A model generated the notes under the pieces. It saw only the letters and a program-made list of their open reading frames with translations, did no database searches and was not told the DNA's origin. Below, in pieces: positions 9,016-19,792 of a DNA stretch of 64,000 bases (position 1 is its first letter; each line of letters opens with the position of its first letter). The DNA comes from Paludibacterium yongneupense DSM 18731 (GTDB lineage Bacteria; Pseudomonadota; Gammaproteobacteria; Burkholderiales; Chromobacteriaceae): assembly GCF_000422925.1 (NCBI RefSeq), contig NZ_AUGZ01000013.1, forward strand, positions 1 to 64,000, read 5' to 3'. Made by a program: the position numbers and the translations under genes.

Positions 9016-9480
9016 CTAGTCGGCTGAGGTGCGTTGCGTTGACCCGCCGTCCGTGCGCGGCAACGGGTGCTGCATGATGCGCCACGGGCGCTCGCTCCAG
9101 CCGTTATGCTGCCAGAAGGCCTGTCCGGCGACATTGTCGGCAAGAATGAAAATATTGCAGCGCATGACCCCGTTCCCGGCCAGGCGCTCGAGACTGAATT
9201 CGATGAGTGAGCGCGCGACGCCTTCCCCGCGCAGGGCGGGGGTCACCGCAAGATGATGAAGATAGCCGCTGCGCCCGTCGAAAGTGCATAGCACGCTGCC
9301 CAGCACTTCCCCGCCCGCGCCGACCGCGACCGCGCTGAGACCGTCATTGCGCTCCAGACAACGCACGAACGGTTCCTCCTCGTCCGATTCGTTGAGATGC
9401 ATCCCTTCGGTGGCCAACCACAATCGCAGCAAAGCCGGATAATCGTCGGGATGCATTGTCCTCACTGTGATCTGCTGCAT
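9016..9480 (-). CDS. GNAT family N-acetyltransferase
   Basis: This 154-residue protein has the acetyl-CoA-binding motif A in HLAVTPALRGEGVARSLIEF (residues ~76-95), preceded by LGSVLCTFDG and followed by the motif-B-like MRCNIFILADN and a terminal FWQHNGW. It transfers an acetyl group to an unknown amine. It is placed upstream of pdxJ and 28 bp downstream of rmuC on the same strand. The length is typical of small GNAT enzymes. Confidence 0.85.
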   Translation of the reverse strand: MQQITVRTMHPDDYPALLRLWLATEGMHLNESDEEEPFVRCLERNDGLSAVAVGAGGEVLGSVLCTFDGRSGYLHHLAVTPALRGEGVARSLIEFSLERLAGNGVMRCNIFILADNVAGQAFWQHNGWSERPWRIMQHPLPRTDGGSTQRTSAD

Positions 9481-9508
9481 GGTCGTTCCGTATCGTGGTT
9501 ATCGGACA

Positions 9509-10990
9509 TCAATCGCCGGTGTCGTCGGCCGACCCGGCCTCGCCCAGCAGGTGGCCGGGCAGGCGCTTGGCCGATTTGATTCCGAGCAGCCGCAGTTTTT
9601 CGGCGCTGGACGCGAGATTGCCGCGGCCGCTGGACAATCGCCGCATGTTTTCCTGCCACGCGTCGCGTGCGAGTTCGAGCTGCTTGCCCAGCTTCTCCAT
9701 GCCTTCGACGAAGCCGACGAATTTATCGTACATCGCCCCGCTCTGCCGGGCGATTTCCTGCGCGTTCGCGTTCTGATACTCGTAGCGCCAGATGCTGGCA
9801 ACGGTGCGCAGAGTCGCCAGCAGGGTGCCGGGGCCGACCACCATGATACGCCGTGAAAACGCCTCCTCAAACAAGGTCGCGTCATACTGTACCGCCAGCA
9901 GATAGGCCGGTTCGACCGGAACGAACATGAATACGAAATCGAGGGTGTTGAGCTTGTACAAGTCCTGATAGCGCTTCTCGGACAAGGACCGGATATGCGT
10001 CCGGATCGCCAGTACGTGCTGTTTGAGCGCCTCGTCGCGCTGAACCGGATCGGTCGCCGCGGTGTAACGCACATAGGCATTCAGCGACACTTTCGAGTCG
10101 ATGACCAATTGCTTGTTCTCGGGCAGGTCGACCACAACATCGGGCTGATAGCGGTGTGTGACATCGCCGTCGTCGACTCTGTCCGACACTTGTATCCGAT
10201 ATTCGCGGTCACGCTGCAAGCCCGACGTTTCCAGCACTTTTTCCAGCACCATTTCGCCCCAGGTGCCCTGCGCCTTATTGCTGGCCCCCGTCAGGGCATT
10301 GGTCAAGGCGACCGCATCCTGATTGAGCCGGCTATTGAGGTCCTGCAGCCGTCGCAGTTCCTGCTCCAGAGTCAGTCTTTCCTTGGAGTCCTTGTCGTAG
10401 GTGTCCTGCACCAGCTTGCCGAAGCCGACGATGCGTTCGGACAGGGGCTTGAGCAAGGCGTCGAGATTGGTCTGGTTCTGCTCGGTAAACCGGCGCGATT
10501 TTTCTTCCAGGATATCGCCGGCCAATGCTTTGAACTGATTGCCCAGCGTCTCGCGCGCCTCGTTGAGCAAGGCCAGCTTTTCAACATGCTGCTGCCTCTC
10601 CTGGGCGAGCAGGGTCGACAACTCCTGCTCGCGGACCTGCTGCCGGGTCAAGGCCTGGTTGAGCTGTCCCAGCTCCTGTTGCAAGGCACGATGTTCGTCG
10701 CGCAGCGACGCCATCTGGCGTGCCTGCTCGTCCCGCGCAGCGAGTTGTGCCCCCAGGGTGCGCAACTCGCGCGCGCAGGCGGCAAGGCGGGTGTCGGCCT
10801 CGTCCAGCCGCGAGCCGAGAGCCCGCTCGTTCTGTCGGGCGGCATCCAGGCTCGCGCCCAGCGCCGCGCGCTCGCTATCGGCTTCGCCCCGACCGCGCTG
10901 GTAGGCCGTGGCCGCGCGCTCGCGCATGATCAGCCCAAGGGCGGTGGCGCCGGTGGCCAGGCCGGCCAGCAAACCGAAGAGAAGATCCAT
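9509..10990 (-). CDS. rmuC: DNA recombination protein RmuC homologue
   Basis: This 493-residue protein has an N-terminal membrane-anchoring helix (DLLFGLLAGLATGATALGLI). A long coiled coil follows (roughly residues 25-190, rich in Glu/Gln/Arg). The C-terminal domain is the restriction-endonuclease-like RmuC domain (GTWGEMVLEKVLETSGL, QPDVVVDLPENKQLVIDSKVSLNAY, VFMFVPVEPAYLLA). RmuC limits inversions at short repeats; its biochemical activity is not established. The ATG at 10990 begins three bases after the recJ stop, so the two repair genes form one operon. Confidence 0.95.
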   Translation of the reverse strand: MDLLFGLLAGLATGATALGLIMRERAATAYQRGRGEADSERAALGASLDAARQNERALGSRLDEADTRLAACARELRTLGAQLAARDEQARQMASLRDEHRALQQELGQLNQALTRQQVREQELSTLLAQERQQHVEKLALLNEARETLGNQFKALAGDILEEKSRRFTEQNQTNLDALLKPLSERIVGFGKLVQDTYDKDSKERLTLEQELRRLQDLNSRLNQDAVALTNALTGASNKAQGTWGEMVLEKVLETSGLQRDREYRIQVSDRVDDGDVTHRYQPDVVVDLPENKQLVIDSKVSLNAYVRYTAATDPVQRDEALKQHVLAIRTHIRSLSEKRYQDLYKLNTLDFVFMFVPVEPAYLLAVQYDATLFEEAFSRRIMVVGPGTLLATLRTVASIWRYEYQNANAQEIARQSGAMYDKFVGFVEGMEKLGKQLELARDAWQENMRRLSSGRGNLASSAEKLRLLGIKSAKRLPGHLLGEAGSADDTGD

Positions 10991-10992
10991 GC

Positions 10993-12699
10993 TTACGCCG
11001 GCTCCCGCGCCTCGGCCGATTGCCAGTGTTCGATATAAAGCTGCATTTCCTTCCGCCCCTGCCATTCATTGGCAATGACCTGGTACACGGCGACGATGCG
11101 CTCGGGCAGCCAGTCGACATGATTGAACAACATCGCATCCAGCTCGTGGCCATCGCGTGCGAGCCGCAGCTTGAGATGCTTGTCGCCGACGATGCGTTGC
11201 GACAGCACGGCGAACGGATCGTTGAACGTCGGTACCGGGAAACCCTGCCCCCACACCTGCGAGGCCAGCGTCTCCGCAAACTCGAGTTGCAGCGCCGCCG
11301 CCGGCAGCGCGCCGTCGGTTTCTATGGTCCGCGTCAACTGCGACTTGCTCAGCAGAGTGTGCGCAACCTCCTCGAATACCGACTGGAAGGCATCCAGCCC
11401 GCCCGCACGCAAGGTCAGGCCCGCCGCCATCGCATGCCCGCCAAACTTGAGCACCAGCCCCGGTTCGCGCTTGCTGACCAGATCAAGAGCATCGCGCAGA
11501 TGGAAGCCGGGAATCGAACGCCCCGACCCCTTGATCTCGCCATTGTCGCCAGGGGCAAACACAATGGCTGGGCGATGGTAGCGGTCCTTCAGACGGGAGG
11601 CGACAATGCCGACGACCCCCTGGTGCCAGTCCGCGCGAAACAGACTCAAGGTATAACGTTCGGCCGGGTCGACCGCGGACAGCGCCGACAAGGCCTCTTC
11701 CTGCATCCCTGACTCGATGCTGCGCCGCTCGCGATTAAGCTGATCGAGCTCCTGGGCGAGCCGCAAGGCGCCGTCCATCGTGGGTGCCAGCAGACACGCG
11801 ATGCCGAGGCTCATGTCATCCAACCGTCCGGCGGCATTCAGACGCGGCCCGAGGGTGAAGCCCAGGTCGAAGGTGTTCGCTTTGCGTGCCATCCGGCCGG
11901 CGACTTGAAACAGGGCGGCGACGCCCGGGGACATGCGTCCGGCACGCATGCGGCGCAAGCCGTTCTCGACCAGAATGCGGTTATTCTGGTCGAGACGAAC
12001 CACGTCGGCGACCGTCCCCAGTGCGACATAATCGAGCAGTTCGCCGAGATTGGGTTCTGTCGCGTGCGCGAATGCGCCGCGCCGGCGCATCTCCGCGCGC
12101 AGGGCGAGCAGGACGTAGAACATGACGCCGACGCCGGCCAGGTTCTTGGAAGGAAACTCGCATCCGTCCTGATTGGGGTTCACGATCAAGGCGGCGGGCA
12201 ATTGATCGCCGGGCAGGTGGTGATCCGTGATCAGGACTTCGATATCCAGTGCGCGTGCCGCTTCTACGCCGGCAACGCTCGCGATGCCGTTGTCCACCGT
12301 CAGAAGGATGTCGGGGCGACGCGCGGCCGCCATCGCGACGATCTCGGGCGTCAGGCCGTAACCGTATTCGAAACGGTTGGGCACGATGAATTCGACGCGG
12401 GCTCCGAGCGCCCCCAGGCCGCGCACTGCGGTGGCACAGGCGGTGGCGCCATCGGCGTCGTAATCGGCCACGACCAGGATTTTGCTCCTGGCAGCGATGG
12501 CATCGGCCAGGCGCCGCGCCATCGCATCGATGTTCTTCATCCTGTCGAACGGCAACAGGGCCGCGAGCCCGTAATCGAGCTCGGCGGACTCCCGTATGCC
12601 GCGCGCGGCATACAGTTTCGCCAGCAAGGGATTGAGTCCTTGAGCGGTCAATTGGTCGAGGCAGTCGGCAGGAACCGGTCGGGCAATGATTTTAGGCAT
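10993..12699 (-). CDS. recJ: Single-stranded-DNA-specific exonuclease RecJ
   Basis: RecJ is the 5'-3' ssDNA exonuclease used in recombinational and mismatch repair. The 568-residue protein contains the DHH-superfamily metal motifs VVADYDADGATA, LLTVDNGIAS and LITDHHLPGDQLP, then the DHHA1 region (SGRSIPGFHLRDAL, GGHAMAAGLTL) and the C-terminal OB fold. Length agrees with the family (~570). The gene overlaps the upstream conserved hypothetical gene by 8 bp and is followed directly by rmuC. Confidence 0.97.
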   Translation of the reverse strand: MPKIIARPVPADCLDQLTAQGLNPLLAKLYAARGIRESAELDYGLAALLPFDRMKNIDAMARRLADAIAARSKILVVADYDADGATACATAVRGLGALGARVEFIVPNRFEYGYGLTPEIVAMAAARRPDILLTVDNGIASVAGVEAARALDIEVLITDHHLPGDQLPAALIVNPNQDGCEFPSKNLAGVGVMFYVLLALRAEMRRRGAFAHATEPNLGELLDYVALGTVADVVRLDQNNRILVENGLRRMRAGRMSPGVAALFQVAGRMARKANTFDLGFTLGPRLNAAGRLDDMSLGIACLLAPTMDGALRLAQELDQLNRERRSIESGMQEEALSALSAVDPAERYTLSLFRADWHQGVVGIVASRLKDRYHRPAIVFAPGDNGEIKGSGRSIPGFHLRDALDLVSKREPGLVLKFGGHAMAAGLTLRAGGLDAFQSVFEEVAHTLLSKSQLTRTIETDGALPAAALQLEFAETLASQVWGQGFPVPTFNDPFAVLSQRIVGDKHLKLRLARDGHELDAMLFNHVDWLPERIVAVYQVIANEWQGRKEMQLYIEHWQSAEAREPA

Positions 12700-13699
12700 G
12701 GCTATATAAAGCAGGCAGCGCCAATGGGCGTCGCCAGAATTTCCATAAATCGCGCCGTGTCACACGGGCGTCGAAACCCGCGCGGCCATAGCTGCACAGA
12801 TCCAGTTGTTCTATCCGTCCACTCGATATCGCATCCAGCAAGGGACGGAACCAGTCCTCCTCGAGCGCCTGCAAGGCTTCGCGCCACCCCCAGGCATCCC
12901 GGTAGTGCGCGGCCGCCCGCAGGCGATCGAGTTCGACCCAGAGCGAGTCCGGGCCGGCAGGCAAGCCTTGCAGGGTATACGGTACCGTATCGGTCTGGCA
13001 ACCTCCGCGCCGCGCCAGATCGAGCGTCGAGGCTTGATCGCTGAGTACGCGCGCGGCGGGCGCGCGCGGTGTCGGCGCGGCCTGATCGCCCCACAGCCAC
13101 AGACTGTTGACCGGCAACTGGCCGCGGGCCTCGCGTGCATCGTTGATAGGGTGCGTATATAACAGCATCTGGATCTCGTTGAGCACGGCACTCCACTGCA
13201 GCGCGCCGCCCCCGCGCGGCAGATGCTCCTGCATCGAGTCGCCGACCGTATCCATCAGCGGACTGAAAGTCGCATCCGGCGGCGCATCCAGCGCCAGCAG
13301 CCAACGGCCGGGCTGTGGCACGAAGAAGCGCAAGCCGTCAGCCGCGAAGTGCCGGTCGAGCGCTTCGGCCAGGCCGCGCGCATCGTCGAGATCCAGCGCC
13401 ATCACGCCGACATCGGCCAACAGGGCACGATCGCGTTCGATGCGGACATGAACCGGGTCGGCGAACAGCCAGGCGGCCGCGGCAGGCAAGGCCGCCTGCG
13501 CCGCCGCTTCGCCGGCACAGGCGAGCGAGTCGGTCGCAAACTGGCGGGCCAGTGCACGCGAAGGCCATTCCGGAGCCGCATCGCGCCGGGCGGCGCCGAG
13601 AAGGCGGGACAAGGCAGGCAGGGCCAGGCCCTGGCATACCTCGGCGCCGTCGTACTCGTCGAGCCAGGCCAGGCCGGGAACATATAAGGTCAGCTTCAT
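12692..13699 (-). CDS. Conserved hypothetical protein (betaproteobacterial, phosphoglycerate-mutase-like)
   Basis: This 335-residue protein is of a type commonly found next to recJ in betaproteobacteria and sometimes labelled an RPFE-type regulatory protein or related to phosphoglycerate mutase-like proteins. I see an N-terminal MKLTLYVPGLAWLDE. Later conserved patches are DLDDARGLAEALDRHF, VPQPGRWLLAL, LNEIQMLLYTHPIND, LPVNSLWLWGDQ and the C-terminal WKFWRRPLALP. The NSLWLWGDG-type motif is typical of the family. No signal peptide or membrane segment is present. The start codon overlaps nothing upstream, while its end overlaps recJ by 8 bp. Function is unknown. Confidence 0.72.
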   Translation of the reverse strand: MKLTLYVPGLAWLDEYDGAEVCQGLALPALSRLLGAARRDAAPEWPSRALARQFATDSLACAGEAAAQAALPAAAAWLFADPVHVRIERDRALLADVGVMALDLDDARGLAEALDRHFAADGLRFFVPQPGRWLLALDAPPDATFSPLMDTVGDSMQEHLPRGGGALQWSAVLNEIQMLLYTHPINDAREARGQLPVNSLWLWGDQAAPTPRAPAARVLSDQASTLDLARRGGCQTDTVPYTLQGLPAGPDSLWVELDRLRAAAHYRDAWGWREALQALEEDWFRPLLDAISSGRIEQLDLCSYGRAGFDARVTRRDLWKFWRRPLALPALYSHA

Positions 13700-13851
13700 G
13701 AAAAATCCGCAGCAAAGGATGGACGCCCGGCCGGGCAGGCGCCCGGGCTTTCTGGTAACATCATCGGTTGATTCTTATGGACAACATTCGGGCAGGCCCG
13801 GCATGGCGCCATTTTCGCCATCAGCGACCGTTTTCTTTGCCCTTCCCGACA

Positions 13852-15186
13852 ATGAATTATCGCAAACTGCTGAAAATACCGCAAAACCTGATCCGGCGCC
13901 TGTCCAGCCGCACCCTGAACTGGCTTGCGCTGGGTGCCGCCCTGCCCTGCATGGGCATGGTCGCCGCCTTCGCTCTGGTGCCCGGAACCGGCGAGCAGCA
14001 AGCCGAACCGCGCATTGAAGTCGTGACGCGCAGCCTCGCGCTGCCCGAGTTGCACCTCGATGACGATAGTACGCGTTATTGGCGCAACGAAGAGGTTCGC
14101 AACGGCGAGACCGTGTCGCGACTCCTCAACCGGCTGGGCGTGCGCGACAGTGAAACCCGGGCGCTGATCCACGACAGGACACTGGCGCATCCGCTGCTGC
14201 GACTGAAGCCCGGCGCCACCCTGTCGGTACAAACGAACGACAACGGCGATTTGTACGGCCTGCGCTTCCTGGACGATGAAGACACCGGAGAAAAGACGCT
14301 GATCATGCTCAACCGTCAGCACGACGGCCGCTGGCAGGTCAGTGCCGACCCGGCGCAGGCACAGACCGTCGAGACCTTGCGTACCATCGCGATCGGCGCC
14401 GATCCGGCGCATGCCCTGTCCCGTGCGCGGATTCCGGCCGAGATCGGCACGCAGTTGTCGGACATGTTCAGCGACGCCGCCGGCTTGTCGCGCTTGCGTC
14501 CCGGCGATCGCGTCGAACTCATCTACCGCAGCGAGCTGTACCAGGGCAGTCCGATCGCGACCGGCCCCCTTCTCGCTGCGCGCGTGACGCGCAAGGGCAA
14601 GACCTGGCAAGGGTATTATTTCGCTCACGACAGCGAGTCGGGCGCCTTCTACGATGCAGCCGGGCATGCATTGAAACAGGGGTTCAGCCATGCTCCGGTC
14701 ACAGGGGCGCGCATCAGTTCCGGCTTCGGCCTGCGCGTCCACCCGTTGCTGCACAGCCTGCGCATGCATGAGGGCGTCGATTATGCCGCGCCGACCGGCA
14801 CCCCGGTGGTCGCACCGGCCGATGGCGTCGTCGCTCAGGCCGGTGAAGAAAACGGTTATGGCAACAGACTGCTCATCCGCCATTCAGCCAGACTGACGAC
14901 CCTGTACGGCCATCTGAACGACTTCGCCCCCGGCATCCGTCCCGGCGTCGCGGTTCGCGCGGGCCAGCTGATCGGCCATGTCGGCGCCAGCGGGCGCGTT
15001 ACCGGCGCACACCTGCACTTCGAGGTCAGCCTGAACGGCGAACGCGTCGACCCAACGACAGGCGGACTGCAGGCGCCGCGACTGGATGCCGCGCAGCGCG
15101 TCGCCTTTGCCCGCGACAGCGCCCGGCTTGGCCGGCAACTTGCGCTGTTGAACAACATTCCGGGCCATATCGCCCAGGTGGATTGA
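13852..15186 (+). CDS. Murein DD-endopeptidase, M23 family (MepM/YebA-like)
   Basis: This 444-residue envelope protein has an uncleaved membrane anchor (~residues 20-45, LNWLALGAALPCMGMVAAF). Opacity-associated/LysM-like central domains follow (VRNGETVSRLLNRLGV and the SDMFSDAAGLSRLRPGDRVE segment). The C-terminal LytM/M23 peptidase has zinc ligands in FGLRVHPLLHSLRMHEGVDY and AHLHFEV. Such enzymes cleave peptidoglycan cross-links during growth. I chose the ATG at 13852 (MNYRKLLK); the upstream in-frame codons lack a ribosome site. The stop overlaps the anmK start, coupling wall hydrolysis with recycling. Confidence 0.92.
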   Translation: MNYRKLLKIPQNLIRRLSSRTLNWLALGAALPCMGMVAAFALVPGTGEQQAEPRIEVVTRSLALPELHLDDDSTRYWRNEEVRNGETVSRLLNRLGVRDSETRALIHDRTLAHPLLRLKPGATLSVQTNDNGDLYGLRFLDDEDTGEKTLIMLNRQHDGRWQVSADPAQAQTVETLRTIAIGADPAHALSRARIPAEIGTQLSDMFSDAAGLSRLRPGDRVELIYRSELYQGSPIATGPLLAARVTRKGKTWQGYYFAHDSESGAFYDAAGHALKQGFSHAPVTGARISSGFGLRVHPLLHSLRMHEGVDYAAPTGTPVVAPADGVVAQAGEENGYGNRLLIRHSARLTTLYGHLNDFAPGIRPGVAVRAGQLIGHVGASGRVTGAHLHFEVSLNGERVDPTTGGLQAPRLDAAQRVAFARDSARLGRQLALLNNIPGHIAQVD

Positions 15187-16286
15187 TGACTGACTTTTAT
15201 ATCGGCCTCATGTCCGGCACCAGCCTCGACGGTGTCGACGCTGTCATGCTGTCCTTCGACGACAGCGGACTCATGACTATCGTCGCGGATTACAGCGTTC
15301 CCTACCCCGACGATATCCGGCATCGCATTCTCGCACTGCAGCCTCAGGGACAGGACGAACTGGCGCGCGCCGCGCGCCTCGCCAACCGCCTTGCCGCCCT
15401 CTACGCCGAGGCGGTCGGCGGCGTCGTCCATGCGGCCGGCATCAGTGCGGCGCACGTCAGCGCGATCGGCTGCCATGGCCAGACCATACGCCACGCGCCG
15501 CAGCTCGGTTACACCCTGCAGATAGGCAACCTCGCGCTGCTGGCCGAACTGACGGATATCGACGTCGTCGGAGACTTCCGCAACCGCGACGTCGCCGCCG
15601 GCGGACAGGGCGCACCGCTGGTTCCGGCCTTCCACCATGCCCTGTTCAGCCACCCCGATCATTGCCGCGTCATCCTCAATGTGGGCGGCATCAGCAATCT
15701 GACCATACTCGCCCCCGACGGCGAGGTCCTCGGTTTCGACAGCGGCCCGGGCAACATGCTGATGGATGCCTGGTGCCAGCGCCATCTCGGCGCGCGCTTC
15801 GATCGCGATGGCGCCTGGGCGGCCGGAGGCAATATCGTGCGCCCGCTGCTCGACGCGTTGCTGGCAGACCCCTTCTTCGCTGCCCCGCCACCGAAAAGCA
15901 CCGGCCGCGACCTGTTCGACCTGGACTGGCTGGACCGCAAGCTGGCGGCGCAACCTTCGGCCACCAGCGCCGATGTGCAGGCCACCCTGCTCGCGCTGAG
16001 CGTCCAGAGTGTGGCCGCTGCCGTCAACGCTCACGCGCCCGACTGCCGCGAGGTCTTCGTCTGCGGCGGCGGCGCGCGCAACGGCCGCTTCATGCGTGAA
16101 CTCGCGGTGGCGCTGCCCGAACAGCGCATAGCGACCACGGATGCGCTGGGTCTGCCGCCGCAGCAGGTCGAGGCCGCCGCCTTCGGCTGGCTCGCGCGCC
16201 GTTTGCTGCGCCGCGAAGCGGGCAACCTGCCGTCGGCCACCGGTGCTCGCGGTTTGCGCATTCTGGGCGCACTCTATCCCCGGTAA
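15186..16286 (+). CDS. anmK: Anhydro-N-acetylmuramic acid kinase AnmK
   Basis: AnmK phosphorylates and opens 1,6-anhydro-MurNAc released by lytic transglycosylases, feeding it into cell-wall recycling. The 366-residue sugar-kinase-fold protein shows FYIGLMSGTSLDGVDAV, IGCHGQTIRHAP, VVGDFRNRDVAAGGQGAPL, ILNVGGISNLT, GFDSGPGNMLMDAW and VFVCGGGARN. The ATG at 15186 overlaps the endopeptidase stop by one base; a TTG just upstream is in frame but less likely. The pairing with the M23 peptidase is common in Gram-negative bacteria. Confidence 0.97.
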   Translation: MTDFYIGLMSGTSLDGVDAVMLSFDDSGLMTIVADYSVPYPDDIRHRILALQPQGQDELARAARLANRLAALYAEAVGGVVHAAGISAAHVSAIGCHGQTIRHAPQLGYTLQIGNLALLAELTDIDVVGDFRNRDVAAGGQGAPLVPAFHHALFSHPDHCRVILNVGGISNLTILAPDGEVLGFDSGPGNMLMDAWCQRHLGARFDRDGAWAAGGNIVRPLLDALLADPFFAAPPPKSTGRDLFDLDWLDRKLAAQPSATSADVQATLLALSVQSVAAAVNAHAPDCREVFVCGGGARNGRFMRELAVALPEQRIATTDALGLPPQQVEAAAFGWLARRLLRREAGNLPSATGARGLRILGALYPR

Positions 16287-16346
16287 CACCGCAAGCAGCC
16301 AGGTTCACGCTATAATCCTCCGCTGTCATAGGTCACTTAGTAATAT

Positions 16347-18641
16347 ATGCGACTGTTCAAACGCAAGGCGGTGGTACGCAATCATCAGACGACCCTGCCG
16401 CCAAGGCTGGCCGGACTGCTGCGCGAGGCGTGGTGGTTGCTGATGGCGGTTGTGGCTGTCTATCTGGTGCTGATTCTGGCCAGCTATTCCACACAGGACC
16501 CATCCTGGTCGCACAGCTCGCCCGATCCGACGATACGCAACTATGGCGGCGCGTTCGGCGCCTGGCTGTCCGATCTTCTGCTTTATGCCTTCGGCCTGTC
16601 CGCGTGGTGGTTGGTCGTGTTCTGCCTGGTCGCCATCGTATGGGGCTATCGCCGGCTCGAGACACAGGGCTTCCGCTTCAATCCGATGACGGTCGCCGCA
16701 TTGTGGGGCTTCATACTGCTCCTGTTCGCCAGCACCGCCCTGGAGGACATCTATCTCGGCGCCCGGCTCTCTAATTTGCCGCTGTCGGGCGGTGGCATGC
16801 TCGGCCATTTTCTCGGCGCCTCGGCGGCTCGCGTACTGGGTCTGGGCGGCGCCACCATGCTGCTCGTGGTGCTGGCCGCCATCGGGTTTTCGCTGTTCAG
16901 CGGGCTATCATGGCTGGACATCATGGAATGGATAGGCCGCATGCTGGAGGAAGGCGCCCTCGCCTGCTGGCGCGGTGTCCAGGCGCGCCGCGACCGCGAG
17001 ATCGGACGCGAACATGCGCAGCGGCGCGAGGAAAAAGTCAGCACGGAGAAGAAAAAGAGCGAGGAAAAACCGCCGGTCCGCATCGAAGCCCAATCGATGG
17101 ACGTCCCGGTCGCGCCCAAATTGCAAAAACCGGTGCAGCAATCGTTGTTTGCCGATCCGGCCGATGCCTCCCTGCCCGGACTGGCGCTGCTCGAGCCCGC
17201 GCGCGAGCAGCAGGAGCCGGTATCGGCCGAGACGGTGGAGTACACTTCGCGCCTGATCGAGCGCAAGCTGGCCGATTTCGGCGTCGAGGTCAAAGTCATT
17301 GCCGCCTACCCTGGGCCCGTCATCACCCGCTACGAAATCGAACCGGCGGTGGGGGTCAAAGGATCGCAAGTCGTCAATTTGATGAAAGATCTGGCGCGGG
17401 CGCTGTCCCTGGTCTCGATCCGGGTGGTGGAGACCATTCCCGGCAAAACCTATATGGGCCTGGAGCTGCCCAATCCCAAGCGCCAGATTGTCCGCTTGTC
17501 CGAGATCATCGGTTCGGAAGGGTATCAGAACATGACGTCGCGGCTGGCCGTGGCGCTGGGCAAGGATATCGCGGGCCAGCCCGTATCGGCCGACCTCGCG
17601 CGCATGCCGCATCTGCTGGTGGCGGGGACGACCGGGTCCGGCAAATCCGTCGCGATCAATGCGATGATTCTGTCATTGCTGTACAAGGGCAGCCCGCATG
17701 AGGTGCGCCTGATCATGGTCGACCCCAAGATGCTCGAATTGTCGATCTACGAAGGCATTCCCCATTTGCTGGCGCCGGTGGTGACCGACATGAAGCACGC
17801 GGCCAATGCCTTGAACTGGTGCGTGGGAGAAATGGATCGCCGCTACCGGCTGATGTCCAATCTCGGCGTGCGCAATCTGGCCGGTTTCAACCAGAAGGTG
17901 CGCGACGCGGCCAAAGCCGGCAGCAAGTTGCCCAACCCCTTCTCCCTGACCCCGGAAACCCCGGAGCCGCTCGACACCTTGCCCATGATCGTGGTGGTCA
18001 TCGACGAGCTGGCCGACTTGATGATGGTGGCCGGCAAGAAGATCGAAGAATTGATCGCCCGCCTCGCGCAGAAGGCGCGCGCCGCCGGCATACACTTGAT
18101 CCTGGCCACCCAGCGGCCGTCGGTCGATGTGATCACCGGCCTGATCAAGGCCAATATTCCTACCCGGATTTCGTTCCAGGTCTCGAGCAAGATCGACTCG
18201 CGTACCATTCTCGACCAGATGGGCGCGGAAACGCTGCTCGGCCAGGGCGACATGCTCTACCTGCCTCCCGGGACCGGCTACCCGCAACGGGTGCATGGGG
18301 CGTTTGTGGCCGACGAAGAGGTCCATCAGGTCGTCGAGTACCTGAAAACCACCGGTGCGCCCGATTATGTGGAAGGAATCCTCGATGGCGGCCCCGACAA
18401 CGGCAGCGATACAGAGGCTGCGGGACTGGCCGAGGGCGAGGATGCCGACCCCCTCTACGACGAGGCAGTGGCTGTCGTCCTCAAATCGCGCAAGGCATCC
18501 ATTTCATCGGTGCAGCGTCAGCTGCGCATCGGTTACAACCGCGCCGCGCGCCTGATCGAGCAGATGGAGGCGGCCGGCCTCGTCTCCCCGATGGAAACCA
18601 ACGGCAACCGCACCGTACTTGCGCCCTCGCGCGAAGAATGA
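16347..18641 (+). CDS. ftsK: DNA translocase FtsK
   Basis: This 764-residue FtsK/SpoIIIE protein acts at the septum to pump chromosome dimers and activate XerCD. The N-terminus holds about four membrane helices (to residue ~190), followed by a charged linker shorter than in E. coli. The RecA-like motor carries Walker A ([13 protein letters not shown]), [12 protein letters not shown], Walker B ([13 protein letters not shown]) and [19 protein letters not shown]. The C-terminal gamma winged helix ([19 protein letters not shown]) reads KOPS sites. The ATG at 16347 follows a TATAAT at 16311 that may be part of its promoter, although no -35 is recognisable. Confidence 0.97.
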   Translation: MRLFKRKAVVRNHQTTLPPRLAGLLREAWWLLMAVVAVYLVLILASYSTQDPSWSHSSPDPTIRNYGGAFGAWLSDLLLYAFGLSAWWLVVFCLVAIVWGYRRLETQGFRFNPMTVAALWGFILLLFASTALEDIYLGARLSNLPLSGGGMLGHFLGASAARVLGLGGATMLLVVLAAIGFSLFSGLSWLDIMEWIGRMLEEGALACWRGVQARRDREIGREHAQRREEKVSTEKKKSEEKPPVRIEAQSMDVPVAPKLQKPVQQSLFADPADASLPGLALLEPAREQQEPVSAETVEYTSRLIERKLADFGVEVKVIAAYPGPVITRYEIEPAVGVKGSQVVNLMKDLARALSLVSIRVVETIPGKTYMGLELPNPKRQIVRLSEIIGSEGYQNMTSRLAVALGKDIAGQPVSADLARMPHLLVAGTTGSGKSVAINAMILSLLYKGSPHEVRLIMVDPKMLELSIYEGIPHLLAPVVTDMKHAANALNWCVGEMDRRYRLMSNLGVRNLAGFNQKVRDAAKAGSKLPNPFSLTPETPEPLDTLPMIVVVIDELADLMMVAGKKIEELIARLAQKARAAGIHLILATQRPSVDVITGLIKANIPTRISFQVSSKIDSRTILDQMGAETLLGQGDMLYLPPGTGYPQRVHGAFVADEEVHQVVEYLKTTGAPDYVEGILDGGPDNGSDTEAAGLAEGEDADPLYDEAVAVVLKSRKASISSVQRQLRIGYNRAARLIEQMEAAGLVSPMETNGNRTVLAPSREE

Positions 18642-18666
18642 CCCCTCCATCACGAAAGGACGGCCC

Positions 18667-19752
18667 ATGTCGCGCTACCTCACCGAGCCTGCGTTCCGCC
18701 ACGATGCACAGAGCAAGACCGGCGTCCTGCTGATAAATCTGGGGACCCCCGAGGCGCCAACGGCGCGCGCGGTGCGCCCCTATCTGCGCCAGTTCCTGTC
18801 CGATCCGCGCGTCATCGAGATTCCGCGCCTGCTGTGGTGGCCTCTGCTCAACGGCGTCATCCTGCCGCTGCGGCCGCGACGCTCGGCGGCCAAATACGCC
18901 TCCATCTGGCAGGCGGAAGGCTCGCCCCTGCTGACCCACACCGCCGGCATGACCCGGCAGTTGGCCGAACGCCTGACGCGCGATGACGACACGCTGCTCA
19001 TCGATTTCGGCATGCGCTACGGCAAGCCCTCGGTCGAAGCGGCCATGGCGCGCATGAAGGCGGCCGGCGTCGAACGGCTGCTTGTCGTCCCTCTCTACCC
19101 ACAATACGCGGCCTCATCGACCGCATCGGCCCTCGACGCGGTGTTTCGTACGCTGGTGCGCACGCGCGCCTTGCCCGATTTGCGTGTCGTACGACACTTT
19201 CACGACGATCCCGGCTATATCGCCGCGCTGGCAGCGAATGTCCGTGCATTCTGGCAAGCCAACGGCCGCGGCGACGTGCTGCTGCTGAGCTTTCATGGCG
19301 TCCCCCGCGCCACACTGGATCGCGGCGACCCCTACCACTGCGAATGCCTGAAGACGGCGCGGCTGCTGGCAGACGAGCTCGAGTTGACGCCCGATGCCTG
19401 GCGCATCGCGTTTCAAAGCCGCTTCGGACGCGCAAAATGGCTTCAGCCCTATACCAGCGCGACCCTGGCCGAACTCGGGCGCGCCCGCACGTCACGGGTC
19501 GATGTTTTCTGCCCGGGATTCGTCGCGGACTGTCTGGAAACACTGGAAGAAATCGCAATGGAAGGAAAAGAGACATTTTTGACACAGGGCGGGCAGCATT
19601 TTTGCCACATACCCTGCCTCAATCAAAACACGCACTGGATTGACGCAATCGAGCGCATTGTCAGTGCGCAGCTGGCCGGATGGCACCCTGCAAAGCCCCA
19701 AGACGGGGCACCGAGATTGGCTCGGGCCCTTGCGCACGGAGCCGTGCGCTAA
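18667..19752 (+). CDS. hemH: Ferrochelatase
   Basis: HemH inserts Fe2+ into protoporphyrin IX, the last step of haem synthesis. The 361-residue protein shows [15 protein letters not shown], the conserved [12 protein letters not shown], the catalytic His in [11 protein letters not shown], the [13 protein letters not shown] segment and [15 protein letters not shown] with its conserved Glu. The ATG at 18667 has AAAGGA upstream; the longer frame from 18619 is not supported. It lies 25 bp behind ftsK and may be cotranscribed. A C-terminal extension of ~30 residues after the family core is unremarkable. Confidence 0.96.
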   Translation: MSRYLTEPAFRHDAQSKTGVLLINLGTPEAPTARAVRPYLRQFLSDPRVIEIPRLLWWPLLNGVILPLRPRRSAAKYASIWQAEGSPLLTHTAGMTRQLAERLTRDDDTLLIDFGMRYGKPSVEAAMARMKAAGVERLLVVPLYPQYAASSTASALDAVFRTLVRTRALPDLRVVRHFHDDPGYIAALAANVRAFWQANGRGDVLLLSFHGVPRATLDRGDPYHCECLKTARLLADELELTPDAWRIAFQSRFGRAKWLQPYTSATLAELGRARTSRVDVFCPGFVADCLETLEEIAMEGKETFLTQGGQHFCHIPCLNQNTHWIDAIERIVSAQLAGWHPAKPQDGAPRLARALAHGAVR

Positions 19753-19792
19753 ACGGTTGATCTCGAAAGCGTTCCCCGGCTCTCTATCCGCG

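Noticed and set aside
14856..16289. Minus-strand frame covering anmK
   Set aside because: Antisense of anmK, whose kinase motifs are complete.
16311..16316. TATAAT before ftsK as a promoter
   Set aside because: The -10 is perfect but no -35-like hexamer stands 16-18 bases upstream, so I did not list it as a feature.
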